Assembly: GCA_001596155.1 (NCBI GenBank)
Contig: CP014771.1
Span: 744,001-808,000 of the forward strand
DNA length: 64,000 nucleotides
Source: Hymenobacter psoromatis
Lineage (GTDB): Bacteria > Bacteroidota > Bacteroidia > Cytophagales > Hymenobacteraceae
Reading direction: 5' to 3'
Below, piece by piece: positions 41,287 to 51,900 of the stretch; the stretch's first letter is position 1, and every line of letters begins with the position of its first letter. Both the position numbers and the translations under genes were made by a program. The notes under the pieces are model-generated. The model did no database searches. It was not told the DNA's origin and was given only the letters and a program-made list of their open reading frames with translations.

Positions 41287-42423
41287 TTATACTAACCCGA
41301 ATTTCTTGCCCGGCAGCGCCCGCACTACCCCCCCAAACTCCAGCGTCAGCAGCAGCGCGGCCACGGTATGGATGGGCTGCTGCGCCCGCCAGGCCAGCTC
41401 GTCGATGTGCAGCTCCCGGCCGGGCGCGGCGGCCAGCACGCCCACCAGGGCAAATTCTTCGGCTGTGAAATCGTCGGGCGAGTAGGAGGGGGTAGGCTGG
41501 AATTTCCCGCTCTGGAACAGGGCGGCGTCCCAATTCAGGAGCTGCTCCAGGTCGGCGGGCTGGGAGTAGAGCGCGGCCTTGTTGGCTTTAATCAAATTAT
41601 TGCAGCCCGCCGACGCGGCCGACGACACGTTGCCGGGCACGGCCAGCACGTCGCGGTCGTAGCTCAGGGCCAGCTCGGCGGTGATGAGCGCGCCGCCTTT
41701 TTCGGCGGCTTCCACCACCACCGTGCCGTCGGCCAGGCCCGCGATGACGCGGTTGCGCTGCGGAAAGTTGTAGCGGTCGGGTTGGGTGCCGAAGGCAAAC
41801 TCGGTGAGCAGGCCGCCCGTTTCGCGCATTTTCTCGGCCGTTTTGCGGTGCGCGGCGGGGTAAATGACGTCGAGGCCGGTGGCCATCACGCCCACCGTGG
41901 CCAGGCCTTCCTGCAAGGCGGCGCGGTGGGCCAGGATATCAATGCCATAAGCCAGGCCGCTGATGACCAGCGGGTTGTGCGGCACCAGCCCGCGCACCAG
42001 GGCCTCGGTTTGCTCGCGGCCATATTCAGTGGCCTGGCGCGTGCCCACGATAGCCACCGTCTTGGGCGCGTTCAGGTCGGCCGGACCTTGGTAGTAGAGC
42101 AGCACCGGCGCGTCGGGGATGAGCTTGAGGCGGGCCGGAAACTGCTTGCTGGTGTAGAATAAAATCGCTACCCCCTCCTTTTCGGCCTTGCGCAGGCTGG
42201 CTTCGGCCTGGGTCAGCGCCTGGCCACGCGCGGGGCCGGTCAGGATTTTGAGGGTGGCCTCGCCTACCCCCGGAATGCGCCGCAGCCGGCCGGGCGGCAG
42301 CGAAAATACGTTTTTAGCCGAGCTGCCGTAGCTCATCAGCTGCCGCGTTAGCTGCGGGCCGATGCCGGGCAGCAGCGTCAGGGCCAGCTCGTGGTAGAGG
42401 TCGTCGGTGGTAGAAGAGGGCAT
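41287..42423 (-). CDS. dprA: DNA-processing protein DprA
   Basis: 378 residues. Loads RecA on incoming single-stranded DNA during transformation. N-terminal helical domain (LLPGIGPQLTRQLMSYGSSA), then the Rossmann-like DprA core: KTVAIVGTRQATEYGREQTE, LVISGLAYGIDILAHRAALQ, GVMATGLDVIYPAAHR, FPQRNRVIAGLADGTVVVEA, ELALSYDRDVLAVPGNVSSA. A winged-helix C-terminal domain (IDELAWRAQQPIHTVAALLL) completes it. Suggests competence in this lineage. Confidence 0.95.
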   Translation of the reverse strand: MPSSTTDDLYHELALTLLPGIGPQLTRQLMSYGSSAKNVFSLPPGRLRRIPGVGEATLKILTGPARGQALTQAEASLRKAEKEGVAILFYTSKQFPARLKLIPDAPVLLYYQGPADLNAPKTVAIVGTRQATEYGREQTEALVRGLVPHNPLVISGLAYGIDILAHRAALQEGLATVGVMATGLDVIYPAAHRKTAEKMRETGGLLTEFAFGTQPDRYNFPQRNRVIAGLADGTVVVEAAEKGGALITAELALSYDRDVLAVPGNVSSAASAGCNNLIKANKAALYSQPADLEQLLNWDAALFQSGKFQPTPSYSPDDFTAEEFALVGVLAAAPGRELHIDELAWRAQQPIHTVAALLLTLEFGGVVRALPGKKFGLV

Positions 42424-42437
42424 TCTGGGAATGAGCG

Positions 42438-42532
42438 GCTGTCATGCTGACGACAGGAAGCATCTCGCTCGCGCCGTTGGCGGCCGGGGCAACGGCGCGA
42501 GCGAGATGCTTCCTGTCGTCAGCATGACGTTC
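42438..42532. repeat. CGTCATGCTGA-family hairpin
   Basis: GTCATGCTGACGACAGGAAG then CATCTCGCTCGCGCCGTT pairs with AACGGCGCGAGCGAGATG and CTTCCTGTCGTCAGCATGAC. Between divergent/tandem minus genes dprA and the MerR regulator. Confidence 0.85.
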
Positions 42533-42566
42533 TGGTATTACGTATTCGAATTTATTTGGATAGCCG

Positions 42567-42923
42567 CTACTCGCCTTTCTGTGCGGCGTCGATTTCCTTC
42601 TTCAGATTCACCAGAAAGCCGCGCACTTTTTCCAGGCTCTGAATCACGTCAATCTTGTCTTTGAGCTGGCCGCCCTTCTGCTTGAGCATTTCGCGGGCCC
42701 CGGCAATGGTGTAGCCGCGCTCCTTAACCAGGTGGTAGATAGTGCGAAAGATATCGACGTCGGCCTGCGTGAAGAGGCGGTTGCCCTTCTTGCTCTTGCG
42801 CGGGGCCAATTCGTCAAATTCCGTTTCCCAGAAGCGGATGAGCGAGGTGGCTACGCCGAACTGCTCGGCCACCTCGCCGATGGTGAAATACTGCTTGGTA
42901 ATGTCGCGCTCTTTATAAGGCAT
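42567..42923 (-). CDS. MerR-family transcriptional regulator
   Basis: 118 residues: helix-turn-helix QYFTIGEVAEQFGVATSLIR then FWETEFDELAPRKSKKGNRL (wing), followed by a long dimerisation coiled coil (MLKQKGGQLKDKIDVIQSLE, KVRGFLVNLKKEIDAAQK). No C-terminal ligand-binding domain or Cys cluster is present, so the signal is unknown. Divergent from alaS. Confidence 0.9.
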   Translation of the reverse strand: MPYKERDITKQYFTIGEVAEQFGVATSLIRFWETEFDELAPRKSKKGNRLFTQADVDIFRTIYHLVKERGYTIAGAREMLKQKGGQLKDKIDVIQSLEKVRGFLVNLKKEIDAAQKGE

Positions 42924-42936
42924 AGGGGGTGGGAAT

Positions 42937-43043
42937 AATTATGAATTATGAATTGTAACTTATGAATTAAAAAAACGAGAAATAATAAATTAGCAGACCG
43001 TCACCAAAATTCATAATTCATAATTTACAATTCATAATTAATC
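42937..43043. repeat. AT-rich inverted repeat upstream of alaS
   Basis: TAATTATGAATTATGAATTG and its complements (AATTCATAATTCATAATTTA, CAATTCATAATTA) make a symmetrical AT-rich palindrome between the divergent MerR and alaS genes. A short-unit repeat of ATGAATT. Confidence 0.55.
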
Positions 43044-43075
43044 CACCCTGGTAAGCTAAAGCTTACCCTACTTCT

Positions 43076-43083
43076 TACCTTTG
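43076..43083 (+). promoter_or_regulatory. Candidate -7 box (TACCTTTG) for alaS
   Basis: TAnnTTTG about 47 bp before the alaS ATG; -33 TTG not evident. Confidence 0.4.
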
Positions 43084-43129
43084 TCTTTGCAAAGCAACGC
43101 CAAAAATACTGGTATTTGCCCCTCGTTCT

Positions 43130-45811
43130 ATGTCGCTCCCCACCGCCGCGCACGTGCGCCAGCAATTTCTCGATTTTTTCGCTTCCAAAGGCCACCACAT
43201 TGTGCCCTCGGCCCCGCTCGTGGTCAAGGATGACCCCACGCTGCTGTTCATCAACAGCGGCATGGCGCCGTTTAAGGACTACTTCCTGGGCAACAAGGCC
43301 GCGCCCTACAAGCGCATCGCTGACACGCAGAAGTGCCTGCGCGTGAGCGGCAAGCACAACGATTTGGAGGAGGTGGGCTACGATACCTACCACCACACGA
43401 TGTTCGAGATGCTGGGCAACTGGAGCTTTGGCGACTATTTCAAGAAGGACGCCATCAACTGGGCCTGGGAACTGCTCACGGACGTGTTTAAGCTCGAAAA
43501 GGACCGCCTCTACGTGACGTATTTTGCCGGTGATGCCGCCGACGGCACCGGCCCCGATACCGAAACGCAGGCCCTGTGGCGGCAGTACACCACCGACGAC
43601 CGCATCCTGCCCGGCAACAAAAAGGACAACTTCTGGGAGATGGGCGACACCGGCCCCTGTGGCCCCTGCACCGAAATTCACATCGACCTGCGCTCGGATG
43701 AGGAGCGCGCCGCCAAATCGGGCCGCGAGCTGGTGAACGCTGACCACCCGCAGGTAGTGGAAGTGTGGAACAACGTGTTCATGGAATTCCAGCGCCTGGC
43801 CGACAAGTCGCTCATTCCGCTTCCCGCCCAGAGCGTGGATACCGGCATGGGTTTCGAGCGCCTGATGATGGCCGTGTCGGGCGTAAAATCCAACTACGAT
43901 ACCGATGTATTTCAGCCGCTTATCCAGTTTATTGCCCAGGAAGCAGGGGTAGTGTATCACGGCACTTCGCCGGCTACGGTCACGGACCTGCCGGCCACCG
44001 AGGAAGAGAAAATCGACATCGCCATTCGGGTCCTGGCCGACCACATCCGGGCCATCGCCTTCACCATCGCCGATGGGCAGCTGCCGAGCAACGTGAAGGC
44101 CGGCTACGTGATTCGGCGCATTCTGCGCCGGGCAGTGCGCTACGCTTTCTCGTCGCTAAACCAGAAGCAGCCCTTCCTGTATAAGCTCGTGCCGGTGCTG
44201 GCCGACCAAATGGCCGGCATTTTCCCCGAGCTGAAAGCCCAGCAGGCGTTTGTGACGCGGGTGATTGAGGAAGAAGAAATTGCATTCCTCAAAACGCTCG
44301 AAACCGGCCTGCGCCGCCTCGACGCGCTCGAAGAAAGCGCCCGCGCCAATGGCAACGTTATTGACGGCCGCACCGCGTTTGAGCTGAGCGACACCTTCGG
44401 CTTTCCGCTCGACCTCACCGCGCTCATCGCCCGCGAAAAGGGCCTGACCGTGGACGAGGAAGGCTTCCAAGCTGCCCTGGCCGAGCAGAAAAACCGCAGC
44501 CGCAACGCCCAGGAAACCGAGCAATCGGACTGGGTAACCGTGACCGAGCACGACGCGCCCAACGAGTTTGTGGGCTACGACCACGACGAGGCCACCGCGC
44601 GCCTGCTGCGCTACCGCAAAATCGACAAAAAGGGCAAAACCGAGTACCAGCTCGTGCTCGACCAAACGCCCTTCTACGCCGAGAGCGGCGGCCAGATTGG
44701 CGACACCGGCTACCTCGAAAGCGACTTCGACAAGCTGCGCGTTATCGACACGAAGAAGGAAAACGACCTCATCATCCATACCACGCTGAGCCTGCCGCTG
44801 GAGCTGACCGCCGCGCTGCGCGCCCGGCCCGACGTGGCGCGGCGCACGCTCATTCGCAACAACCACACGGCCACGCACTTGCTGCAAGCCGCCCTGCGCC
44901 AGGTGCTGGGCAGCCACGTGCAGCAAAAAGGCTCGCTGGTGAACGAGAAATTGCTGCGCTTCGACTTCTCGCACTTCACCAAAGTGACCGAGGCGCAGCT
45001 GCGCGAAATCGAGGGGGTAGTAAACGCGCGCATCCGCCAACAGATTCCGCTGGTCGAGCGCCGCAACGTGCCCATCGCGGAGGCCAAAAAACTGGGCGCG
45101 ATGGCCCTATTTGGCGAGAAATACGGCGAGTTCGTGCGCGTCATCACCTTCGACAAAGAGTACTCGGTGGAGCTGTGCGGCGGCCTGCACGTGGCCAACA
45201 CGGGCAGCATCGGCTACTTCAAAATCACGACCGAGAGCGCCGTGGGCGCGGGCGTGCGCCGCATCGAGGCCGTGACGGCCGGCGCTGCCGAAGCCTTCGT
45301 GGACCAGCAGCTCGACCTGCTCGGCCAGGTGCGCGAGGCCCTCGGCAACCCCCAGCACCTGCTGACCTCCTTGGAAAAGCAGACCGACGAAATCGCCGCC
45401 CTGCGCAAGCAAATCGAGCAGTTTGGGCAGCAGCAAATCAACCAACAAAAGGCCCAGCTCGTGGGCCAGGTGAAAGACCTGGGGAGCGTGAAATTCCTGG
45501 CTGCCCAGGTGCAGGCCAGCAGCGCCGACGACCTCAAGAAGCTGGCCTACGAGCTGCGCCAGGCCGTGTCCAGCCTCGTGCTGGTGCTCGGTGCCGACCT
45601 CGACGGCAAGCCCCAGCTGGCCGTAATGCTCGATGACAACATCGCCAAAGCCGGCAAGCTCAACGCTACTACCCTGGTGCGCGACCTGGCTAAGGATATT
45701 CAAGGGGGCGGCGGCGGCCAGCCCTTCTTCGCTACGGCCGGCGGCAAAAACGCGGCCGGCCTGGCGACGGCCCTGGGCCGCGCCGAGGCGCTGGTGGCCG
45801 CCGGCGTATAA
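43130..45811 (+). CDS. alaS: Alanyl-tRNA synthetase
   Basis: 893 residues, normal length. Class II catalytic core: FLDFFASKGHHIVPSAPLVV, DPTLLFINSGMAPFKDYFLG, RIADTQKCLRVSGKHNDLEE, FEMLGNWSFGDYFKK, TGPCGPCTEIH. Editing domain with Zn ligands: NNHTATHLLQAALRQVL (HxxxH) and VELCGGLHVANTGSIG (CxxxH). The C-terminal C-Ala domain ends GGGGGQPFFATAGGKNAAGL. Confidence 0.98.
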   Translation: MSLPTAAHVRQQFLDFFASKGHHIVPSAPLVVKDDPTLLFINSGMAPFKDYFLGNKAAPYKRIADTQKCLRVSGKHNDLEEVGYDTYHHTMFEMLGNWSFGDYFKKDAINWAWELLTDVFKLEKDRLYVTYFAGDAADGTGPDTETQALWRQYTTDDRILPGNKKDNFWEMGDTGPCGPCTEIHIDLRSDEERAAKSGRELVNADHPQVVEVWNNVFMEFQRLADKSLIPLPAQSVDTGMGFERLMMAVSGVKSNYDTDVFQPLIQFIAQEAGVVYHGTSPATVTDLPATEEEKIDIAIRVLADHIRAIAFTIADGQLPSNVKAGYVIRRILRRAVRYAFSSLNQKQPFLYKLVPVLADQMAGIFPELKAQQAFVTRVIEEEEIAFLKTLETGLRRLDALEESARANGNVIDGRTAFELSDTFGFPLDLTALIAREKGLTVDEEGFQAALAEQKNRSRNAQETEQSDWVTVTEHDAPNEFVGYDHDEATARLLRYRKIDKKGKTEYQLVLDQTPFYAESGGQIGDTGYLESDFDKLRVIDTKKENDLIIHTTLSLPLELTAALRARPDVARRTLIRNNHTATHLLQAALRQVLGSHVQQKGSLVNEKLLRFDFSHFTKVTEAQLREIEGVVNARIRQQIPLVERRNVPIAEAKKLGAMALFGEKYGEFVRVITFDKEYSVELCGGLHVANTGSIGYFKITTESAVGAGVRRIEAVTAGAAEAFVDQQLDLLGQVREALGNPQHLLTSLEKQTDEIAALRKQIEQFGQQQINQQKAQLVGQVKDLGSVKFLAAQVQASSADDLKKLAYELRQAVSSLVLVLGADLDGKPQLAVMLDDNIAKAGKLNATTLVRDLAKDIQGGGGGQPFFATAGGKNAAGLATALGRAEALVAAGV

Positions 45812-45837
45812 AACGGGGGTATGAATGTTTTCTTCTG

Positions 45838-45872
45838 AAAAAGCGCGCTGGCGATAAGCCGGCGCGCTTTTT
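45838..45872 (+). terminator. alaS terminator
   Basis: AAAAAGCGCGC, TGGC, loop, GCC, GGCGCGCTTTTT. It abuts the degenerate CRISPR repeat. Confidence 0.85.
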
Positions 45873-45897
45873 CTACTTCACAAGGTCTGATTGAAGC
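45869..45897. repeat. Degenerate terminal CRISPR repeat
   Basis: TTTTCTACTTCACAAGG then TCTGATTGAAGC matches the array repeat at 22 of 29 positions and is followed by a 38-bp spacer-sized gap (45898-45935) before the first intact repeat. Decay of this kind is typical of the leader-distal end. Confidence 0.8.
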
Positions 45898-45935
45898 TGG
45901 CTTAGTTTACTCTCAGCTACCTGGGAAGAAGACAA

Positions 45936-48900
45936 ATTTCAATTCCACCTGGTCCGATTGAAGCTAAGTCTTCAAAGGTTACCCGCGCCCGGCATAGCTT
46001 ATTTCAATTCCACCTGGTCCGATTGAAGCTGGCACACCGCGCCCGACGCCCTACCCGCGCCCACGTATTTCAATTCCACCTGGTCCGATTGAAGCTTGCG
46101 CTAAGAGTGAGGGGATAGCCGAATGCCTTCAATTTCAATTCCACCTGGTCCGATTGAAGCCGTGCGGTAGGGCGCGGTGCTGCGCCTGGCTTAGGTATTT
46201 CAATTCCACCTGGTCCGATTGAAGCGCTGGACCTGGTACTTCACCAACCCGCACCCCCCCAATTTCAATTCCACCTGGTCCGATTGAAGCCACCGTGACA
46301 AGCACGCAGGCACTACGCATTAGCAAATTTCAATTCCACCTGGTCCGATTGAAGCTACAGCAGCAAATCGGGCCGAATCTTCACCGTCAGGCATTTCAAT
46401 TCCACCTGGTCCGATTGAAGCGCGGCGGCAGCCTCAGCGGCCCTAAAGCGGGCCGCAAATTTCAATTCCACCTGGTCCGATTGAAGCAAGTTCAGATGGC
46501 CATTGAGTGGTGCCGCGTGAACATTTCAATTCCACCTGGTCCGATTGAAGCGCTGAAATCAACCAGCGTTACGAATGCAACCGCAATATTTCAATTCCAC
46601 CTGGTCCGATTGAAGCGGACCGCCGAAGGCCAGGCGGCGCGTCGCCTCGGACATTTCAATTCCACCTGGTCCGATTGAAGCACGAAAGCCCTGCACGCCG
46701 AAATCAGCGAGTTGAACATTTCAATTCCACCTGGTCCGATTGAAGCTACTGAGCAGCTTTGCCCTGCTGCTGGGCCTGCTGGCATTTCAATTCCACCTGG
46801 TCCGATTGAAGCCCTGCTCCTGCGCGTACTTGGCCTGCGTCGTAGCAGATTTCAATTCCACCTGGTCCGATTGAAGCTTCTTCGCTGACTTTAACAGCAG
46901 CTCAACTTCCTCAATTTCAATTCCACCTGGTCCGATTGAAGCGTGGCCGCCGCGGGCCTGGTGCTGGTGGTCTGGGAATTTCAATTCCACCTGGTCCGAT
47001 TGAAGCCCCTGGGTGGGTTAGTCTGCTTGGCTGTAGAAGTCGCATTTCAATTCCACCTGGTCCGATTGAAGCTAGGTGGGCCAGGCAGCGCCCACCGGCA
47101 GGCGGAACACATTTCAATTCCACCTGGTCCGATTGAAGCGTGGCCAGGCGCGCCGAAGGGACCCCTCTGGGGCAAATTTCAATTCCACCTGGTCCGATTG
47201 AAGCCTGGCCGCCGCCGTGCGCCGCCGCCGCTACTGCATTTCAATTCCACCTGGTCCGATTGAAGCGCGGAACCAGGGGGGTAGGGTTTCAGGCGGCGCG
47301 AAATTTCAATTCCACCTGGTCCGATTGAAGCGGTGGCCAGGCGCGCCGAAGGGACCCCTCTGGGGCAAATTTCAATTCCACCTGGTCCGATTGAAGCCAG
47401 CCGCACACGAGGGCGCAGGCTTTCCAGTAGCCGATTTCAATTCCACCTGGTCCGATTGAAGCGGGGTTGCCGGGCAACACACATCTGGCCCTGGTGAAAT
47501 TTCAATTCCACCTGGTCCGATTGAAGCCCAGGCCCTAGCCAAACAGGCCGCCGAAATTTTCAAATTTCAATTCCACCTGGTCCGATTGAAGCCACTACTA
47601 GTGCCGCCAACCGCGTTAGTTACCGAAAATTTCAATTCCACCTGGTCCGATTGAAGCGGCGGGGGCGGCGAGTTGCTTCGTGGCGCGCTGCTCATTTCAA
47701 TTCCACCTGGTCCGATTGAAGCTGCTTTTTGCTGGACTTGTCGGGTGCCATTTTACCGATTTCAATTCCACCTGGTCCGATTGAAGCTCTGGCCCAGCCT
47801 TCCCGGTAGGCGGCGCGCGTGGTATTTCAATTCCACCTGGTCCGATTGAAGCTCCGGCTCCCGCAGTACCGACAGGGGAGCCCGCGTTATTTCAATTCCA
47901 CCTGGTCCGATTGAAGCGGGTTGCCAGGCAAGACGCACCGCGCGCGGGTGAATATTTCAATTCCACCTGGTCCGATTGAAGCATTGCTCCACCACCAGCA
48001 CCGTTACCCGCAGATTCTATTTCAATTCCACCTGGTCCGATTGAAGCTAATTCCCGCAGATATCGGCCACGTCCTCATTGGTCAATTTCAATTCCACCTG
48101 GTCCGATTGAAGCTGCGGTGCTTGGCCACGTCGAAGAGCACCGTGTCGCATTTCAATTCCACCTGGTCCGATTGAAGCGGTTTCCATATCGTGGCAACGC
48201 CGGTGAAGGTGGTGATTTCAATTCCACCTGGTCCGATTGAAGCTCCCCGTCCCCGTGGCCGTCAGCAAGTAACTCGCCATTTCAATTCCACCTGGTCCGA
48301 TTGAAGCCCGCACCGCCTACCTGTTTCCCAGCAAGACCAAGCCGATTTCAATTCCACCTGGTCCGATTGAAGCGAGGCCAGCGGGTGAGCGGCTATGCCG
48401 GTCGGTCGTCATTTCAATTCCACCTGGTCCGATTGAAGCCGAGCCACTTGGCGATGGGGTAGAAGAGCTTGCCGACATTTCAATTCCACCTGGTCCGATT
48501 GAAGCCAGATGCACCTCCCCGGCGGCCCGGACCACGACTTATTTCAATTCCACCTGGTCCGATTGAAGCGATTTCGGCCCAGGTGTAGGGCGGCGCGGTA
48601 GGATAATTTCAATTCCACCTGGTCCGATTGAAGCGCGGCTTTCGCGGTAAAAAGGATACACGAAGGTATCATTTCAATTCCACCTGGTCCGATTGAAGCC
48701 GTGCCCTTCCTGCTGAGCGGCCACGGCGCAAAACAATTTCAATTCCACCTGGTCCGATTGAAGCATTTTACGGAGCGGTGGACACCAAGAATATAGCCCC
48801 AATTTCAATTCCACCTGGTCCGATTGAAGCCCTGCTGGCCTGTGTACAGATACGCGGTGAAGTAAGCCATTTCAATTCCACCTGGTCCGATTGAAGCGAG

Positions 48901-51900
48901 CTAATTGAAAAAAAGGTCAGTGTGTTAATCACCATTTCAATTCCACCTGGTCCGATTGAAGCACCAGCTCGTGGGCCAGGTCGTTGTACACTTCGACCAT
49001 TTCAATTCCACCTGGTCCGATTGAAGCGAGGTCCGTAGGCGGCCCGTGTGCTTGAACTTGCGCATTTCAATTCCACCTGGTCCGATTGAAGCGACTGCCG
49101 ACCGGGCCGAGTACGTGGATATTCAGAAATTTCAATTCCACCTGGTCCGATTGAAGCTACCGCAAGCACGAGCTGGCCCCCTTGGACTTCTACCATTTCA
49201 ATTCCACCTGGTCCGATTGAAGCGATATTCTCTACACGAATAACGATATCATCACCTGTATTTCAATTCCACCTGGTCCGATTGAAGCCAGCGGGTGGGC
49301 CTGCTGGCCCCCGGCGTGTACCGATTTCAATTCCACCTGGTCCGATTGAAGCCCCGCCAGCAGTTCGCCCAGGATTTCGACTTGTACCATTTCAATTCCA
49401 CCTGGTCCGATTGAAGCTCCGGGCGAAATCCTGGAGGTGCGGCTCCTCTACCAATTTCAATTCCACCTGGTCCGATTGAAGCTAAATCGCCGCCGCGAGC
49501 GAAATACGTTAGTAGGAAATTTCAATTCCACCTGGTCCGATTGAAGCTGCTGTACCAGGTCCAGCCCAAGGCCTTCATTACGCATTTCAATTCCACCTGG
49601 TCCGATTGAAGCCGTTTTGCATGGCCTTCAGGGCTGCCGCGGCCTGCTATTTCAATTCCACCTGGTCCGATTGAAGCGGTAGCTGGCGCGGTAGTGGGGT
49701 CGGTGGCAGTGGTATTTCAATTCCACCTGGTCCGATTGAAGCGCCGTCGTCCGCGAAATAATAGGCGGGCTTGCCGAAATTTCAATTCCACCTGGTCCGA
49801 TTGAAGCTTTGGCCAACAACCCAATCGGCCCAGTCGGCTCCGATTTCAATTCCACCTGGTCCGATTGAAGCCCTGGTGCGCGCAGTCGCGCAGTAGGTAC
49901 TGCTGCTCATTTCAATTCCACCTGGTCCGATTGAAGCGCGGCCACGTCTTGGCTGCTAATCCAGGTGCGCAGGTATTTCAATTCCACCTGGTCCGATTGA
50001 AGCGGCCAACGGCGGCTTTAAGGCGGCGGCCGACCAGCTATTTCAATTCCACCTGGTCCGATTGAAGCCGGGTCGCTGCTGTGAAAGAGGTAGAGCCGGA
50101 AGTCATTTCAATTCCACCTGGTCCGATTGAAGCCCTCCTGCCCCACCGCGGGTATCGGTTCGGCCTAAAGATTTCAATTCCACCTGGTCCGATTGAAGCG
50201 CGATGGCGGTGGAGCACCGGCGCGGCGTTGGGGTCATTTCAATTCCACCTGGTCCGATTGAAGCTTCTCTACTCCAGCCCTGGGCCACGCTCGTGATGCT
50301 ATTTCAATTCCACCTGGTCCGATTGAAGCCGCGTACCACTTGGTCCACGGTGGTGGCCAGCAGCTTATTTCAATTCCACCTGGTCCGATTGAAGCCACGA
50401 GCAGGGGCAACAGATTGGTGGCGGCAGTTTCATTTCAATTCCACCTGGTCCGATTGAAGCCCGGGCGAAATCCTGGAGGTGCGGCTCCTCTACCAATTTC
50501 AATTCCACCTGGTCCGATTGAAGCTCGTGGCCGGCGTCGGCGGCTATATCTGCGTGCAGGATTTCAATTCCACCTGGTCCGATTGAAGCTGAGAATCTTT
50601 TCGCTCAGGCCACTCTTGATTTTCCATTTCAATTCCACCTGGTCCGATTGAAGCTCTGGAGCTGATTAACTCCTGGGGGCCCTCGTTTTCATTTCAATTC
50701 CACCTGGTCCGATTGAAGCTAGGAGCAACTGCTTATCCTGAACCCGGATGATTTTCATTTCAATTCCACCTGGTCCGATTGAAGCGGTTGGTTTGGGGGT
50801 TGCCATAAGTGGGCGGTGGTTATTTCAATTCCACCTGGTCCGATTGAAGCCGGTAGCTGCTTTGCTGGCCACGTAGGCGCTGAAATATTTCAATTCCACC
50901 TGGTCCGATTGAAGCTACGACGAGCTGAAGCGCCACAAAATCACGCTCGACCATTTCAATTCCACCTGGTCCGATTGAAGCCAAATTACGAGCGGCACCT
51001 TTACGATGGACCCGACCATTTCAATTCCACCTGGTCCGATTGAAGCGCCATTACGACCAGCGTAGCCGGCGGTACCGTCCTGGTATTTCAATTCCACCTG
51101 GTCCGATTGAAGCGAGACGTCCGGAGCGGTTAGCTGCTGGCCCTTCGCTATTTCAATTCCACCTGGTCCGATTGAAGCCCGTGAGCCGGGTGATGATGAT
51201 GTTGGAGCCCAGCAGATTTCAATTCCACCTGGTCCGATTGAAGCCGGTCGAACCCCGCCTGGACCCCGGCCCAGGCCCACCATTTCAATTCCACCTGGTC
51301 CGATTGAAGCCCAGCGTGGCCGCGCCGTAGAAGATGACTTCCACCAATTTCAATTCCACCTGGTCCGATTGAAGCAGTCCTGCACGATGGTCACCGGGCC
51401 GCGCTGCACGAATTTCAATTCCACCTGGTCCGATTGAAGCCATAGTGCTTGGCGGCCAGCGCGGCTACTTGTGCGTAATTTCAATTCCACCTGGTCCGAT
51501 TGAAGCGCCATTGTTGTCTTGGTCCATAGAGGAATCGTCTGAATTTCAATTCCACCTGGTCCGATTGAAGCAAAATATACCTGTCCTGCCTGTTCTGCTA
51601 ATGTCTGATTTCAATTCCACCTGGTCCGATTGAAGCAAAATCTCCCTACGGCGAATCTGTGCCGTGCCTAGTATTTCAATTCCACCTGGTCCGATTGAAG
51701 CAGGGATGAGTACGAGGCTCGGTTTATTTACTTGTCTATTTCAATTCCACCTGGTCCGATTGAAGCGCTTCAATGGCCCTTAGGCGGGTGGCATAGAGCT
51801 TAATTTCAATTCCACCTGGTCCGATTGAAGCGCAACAAAACCAAGTCGGTGATTGAGGATGCTACGGCATTTCAATTCCACCTGGTCCGATTGAAGCGGC

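Noticed and set aside
48963..48998. Spacer sharing 18 bases (CCAGCTCGTGGGCCAGGT) with alaS near 45455
   Set aside because: Only half of the spacer matches. The shared part is a common codon string in this GC-rich genome, so self-targeting is not supported.
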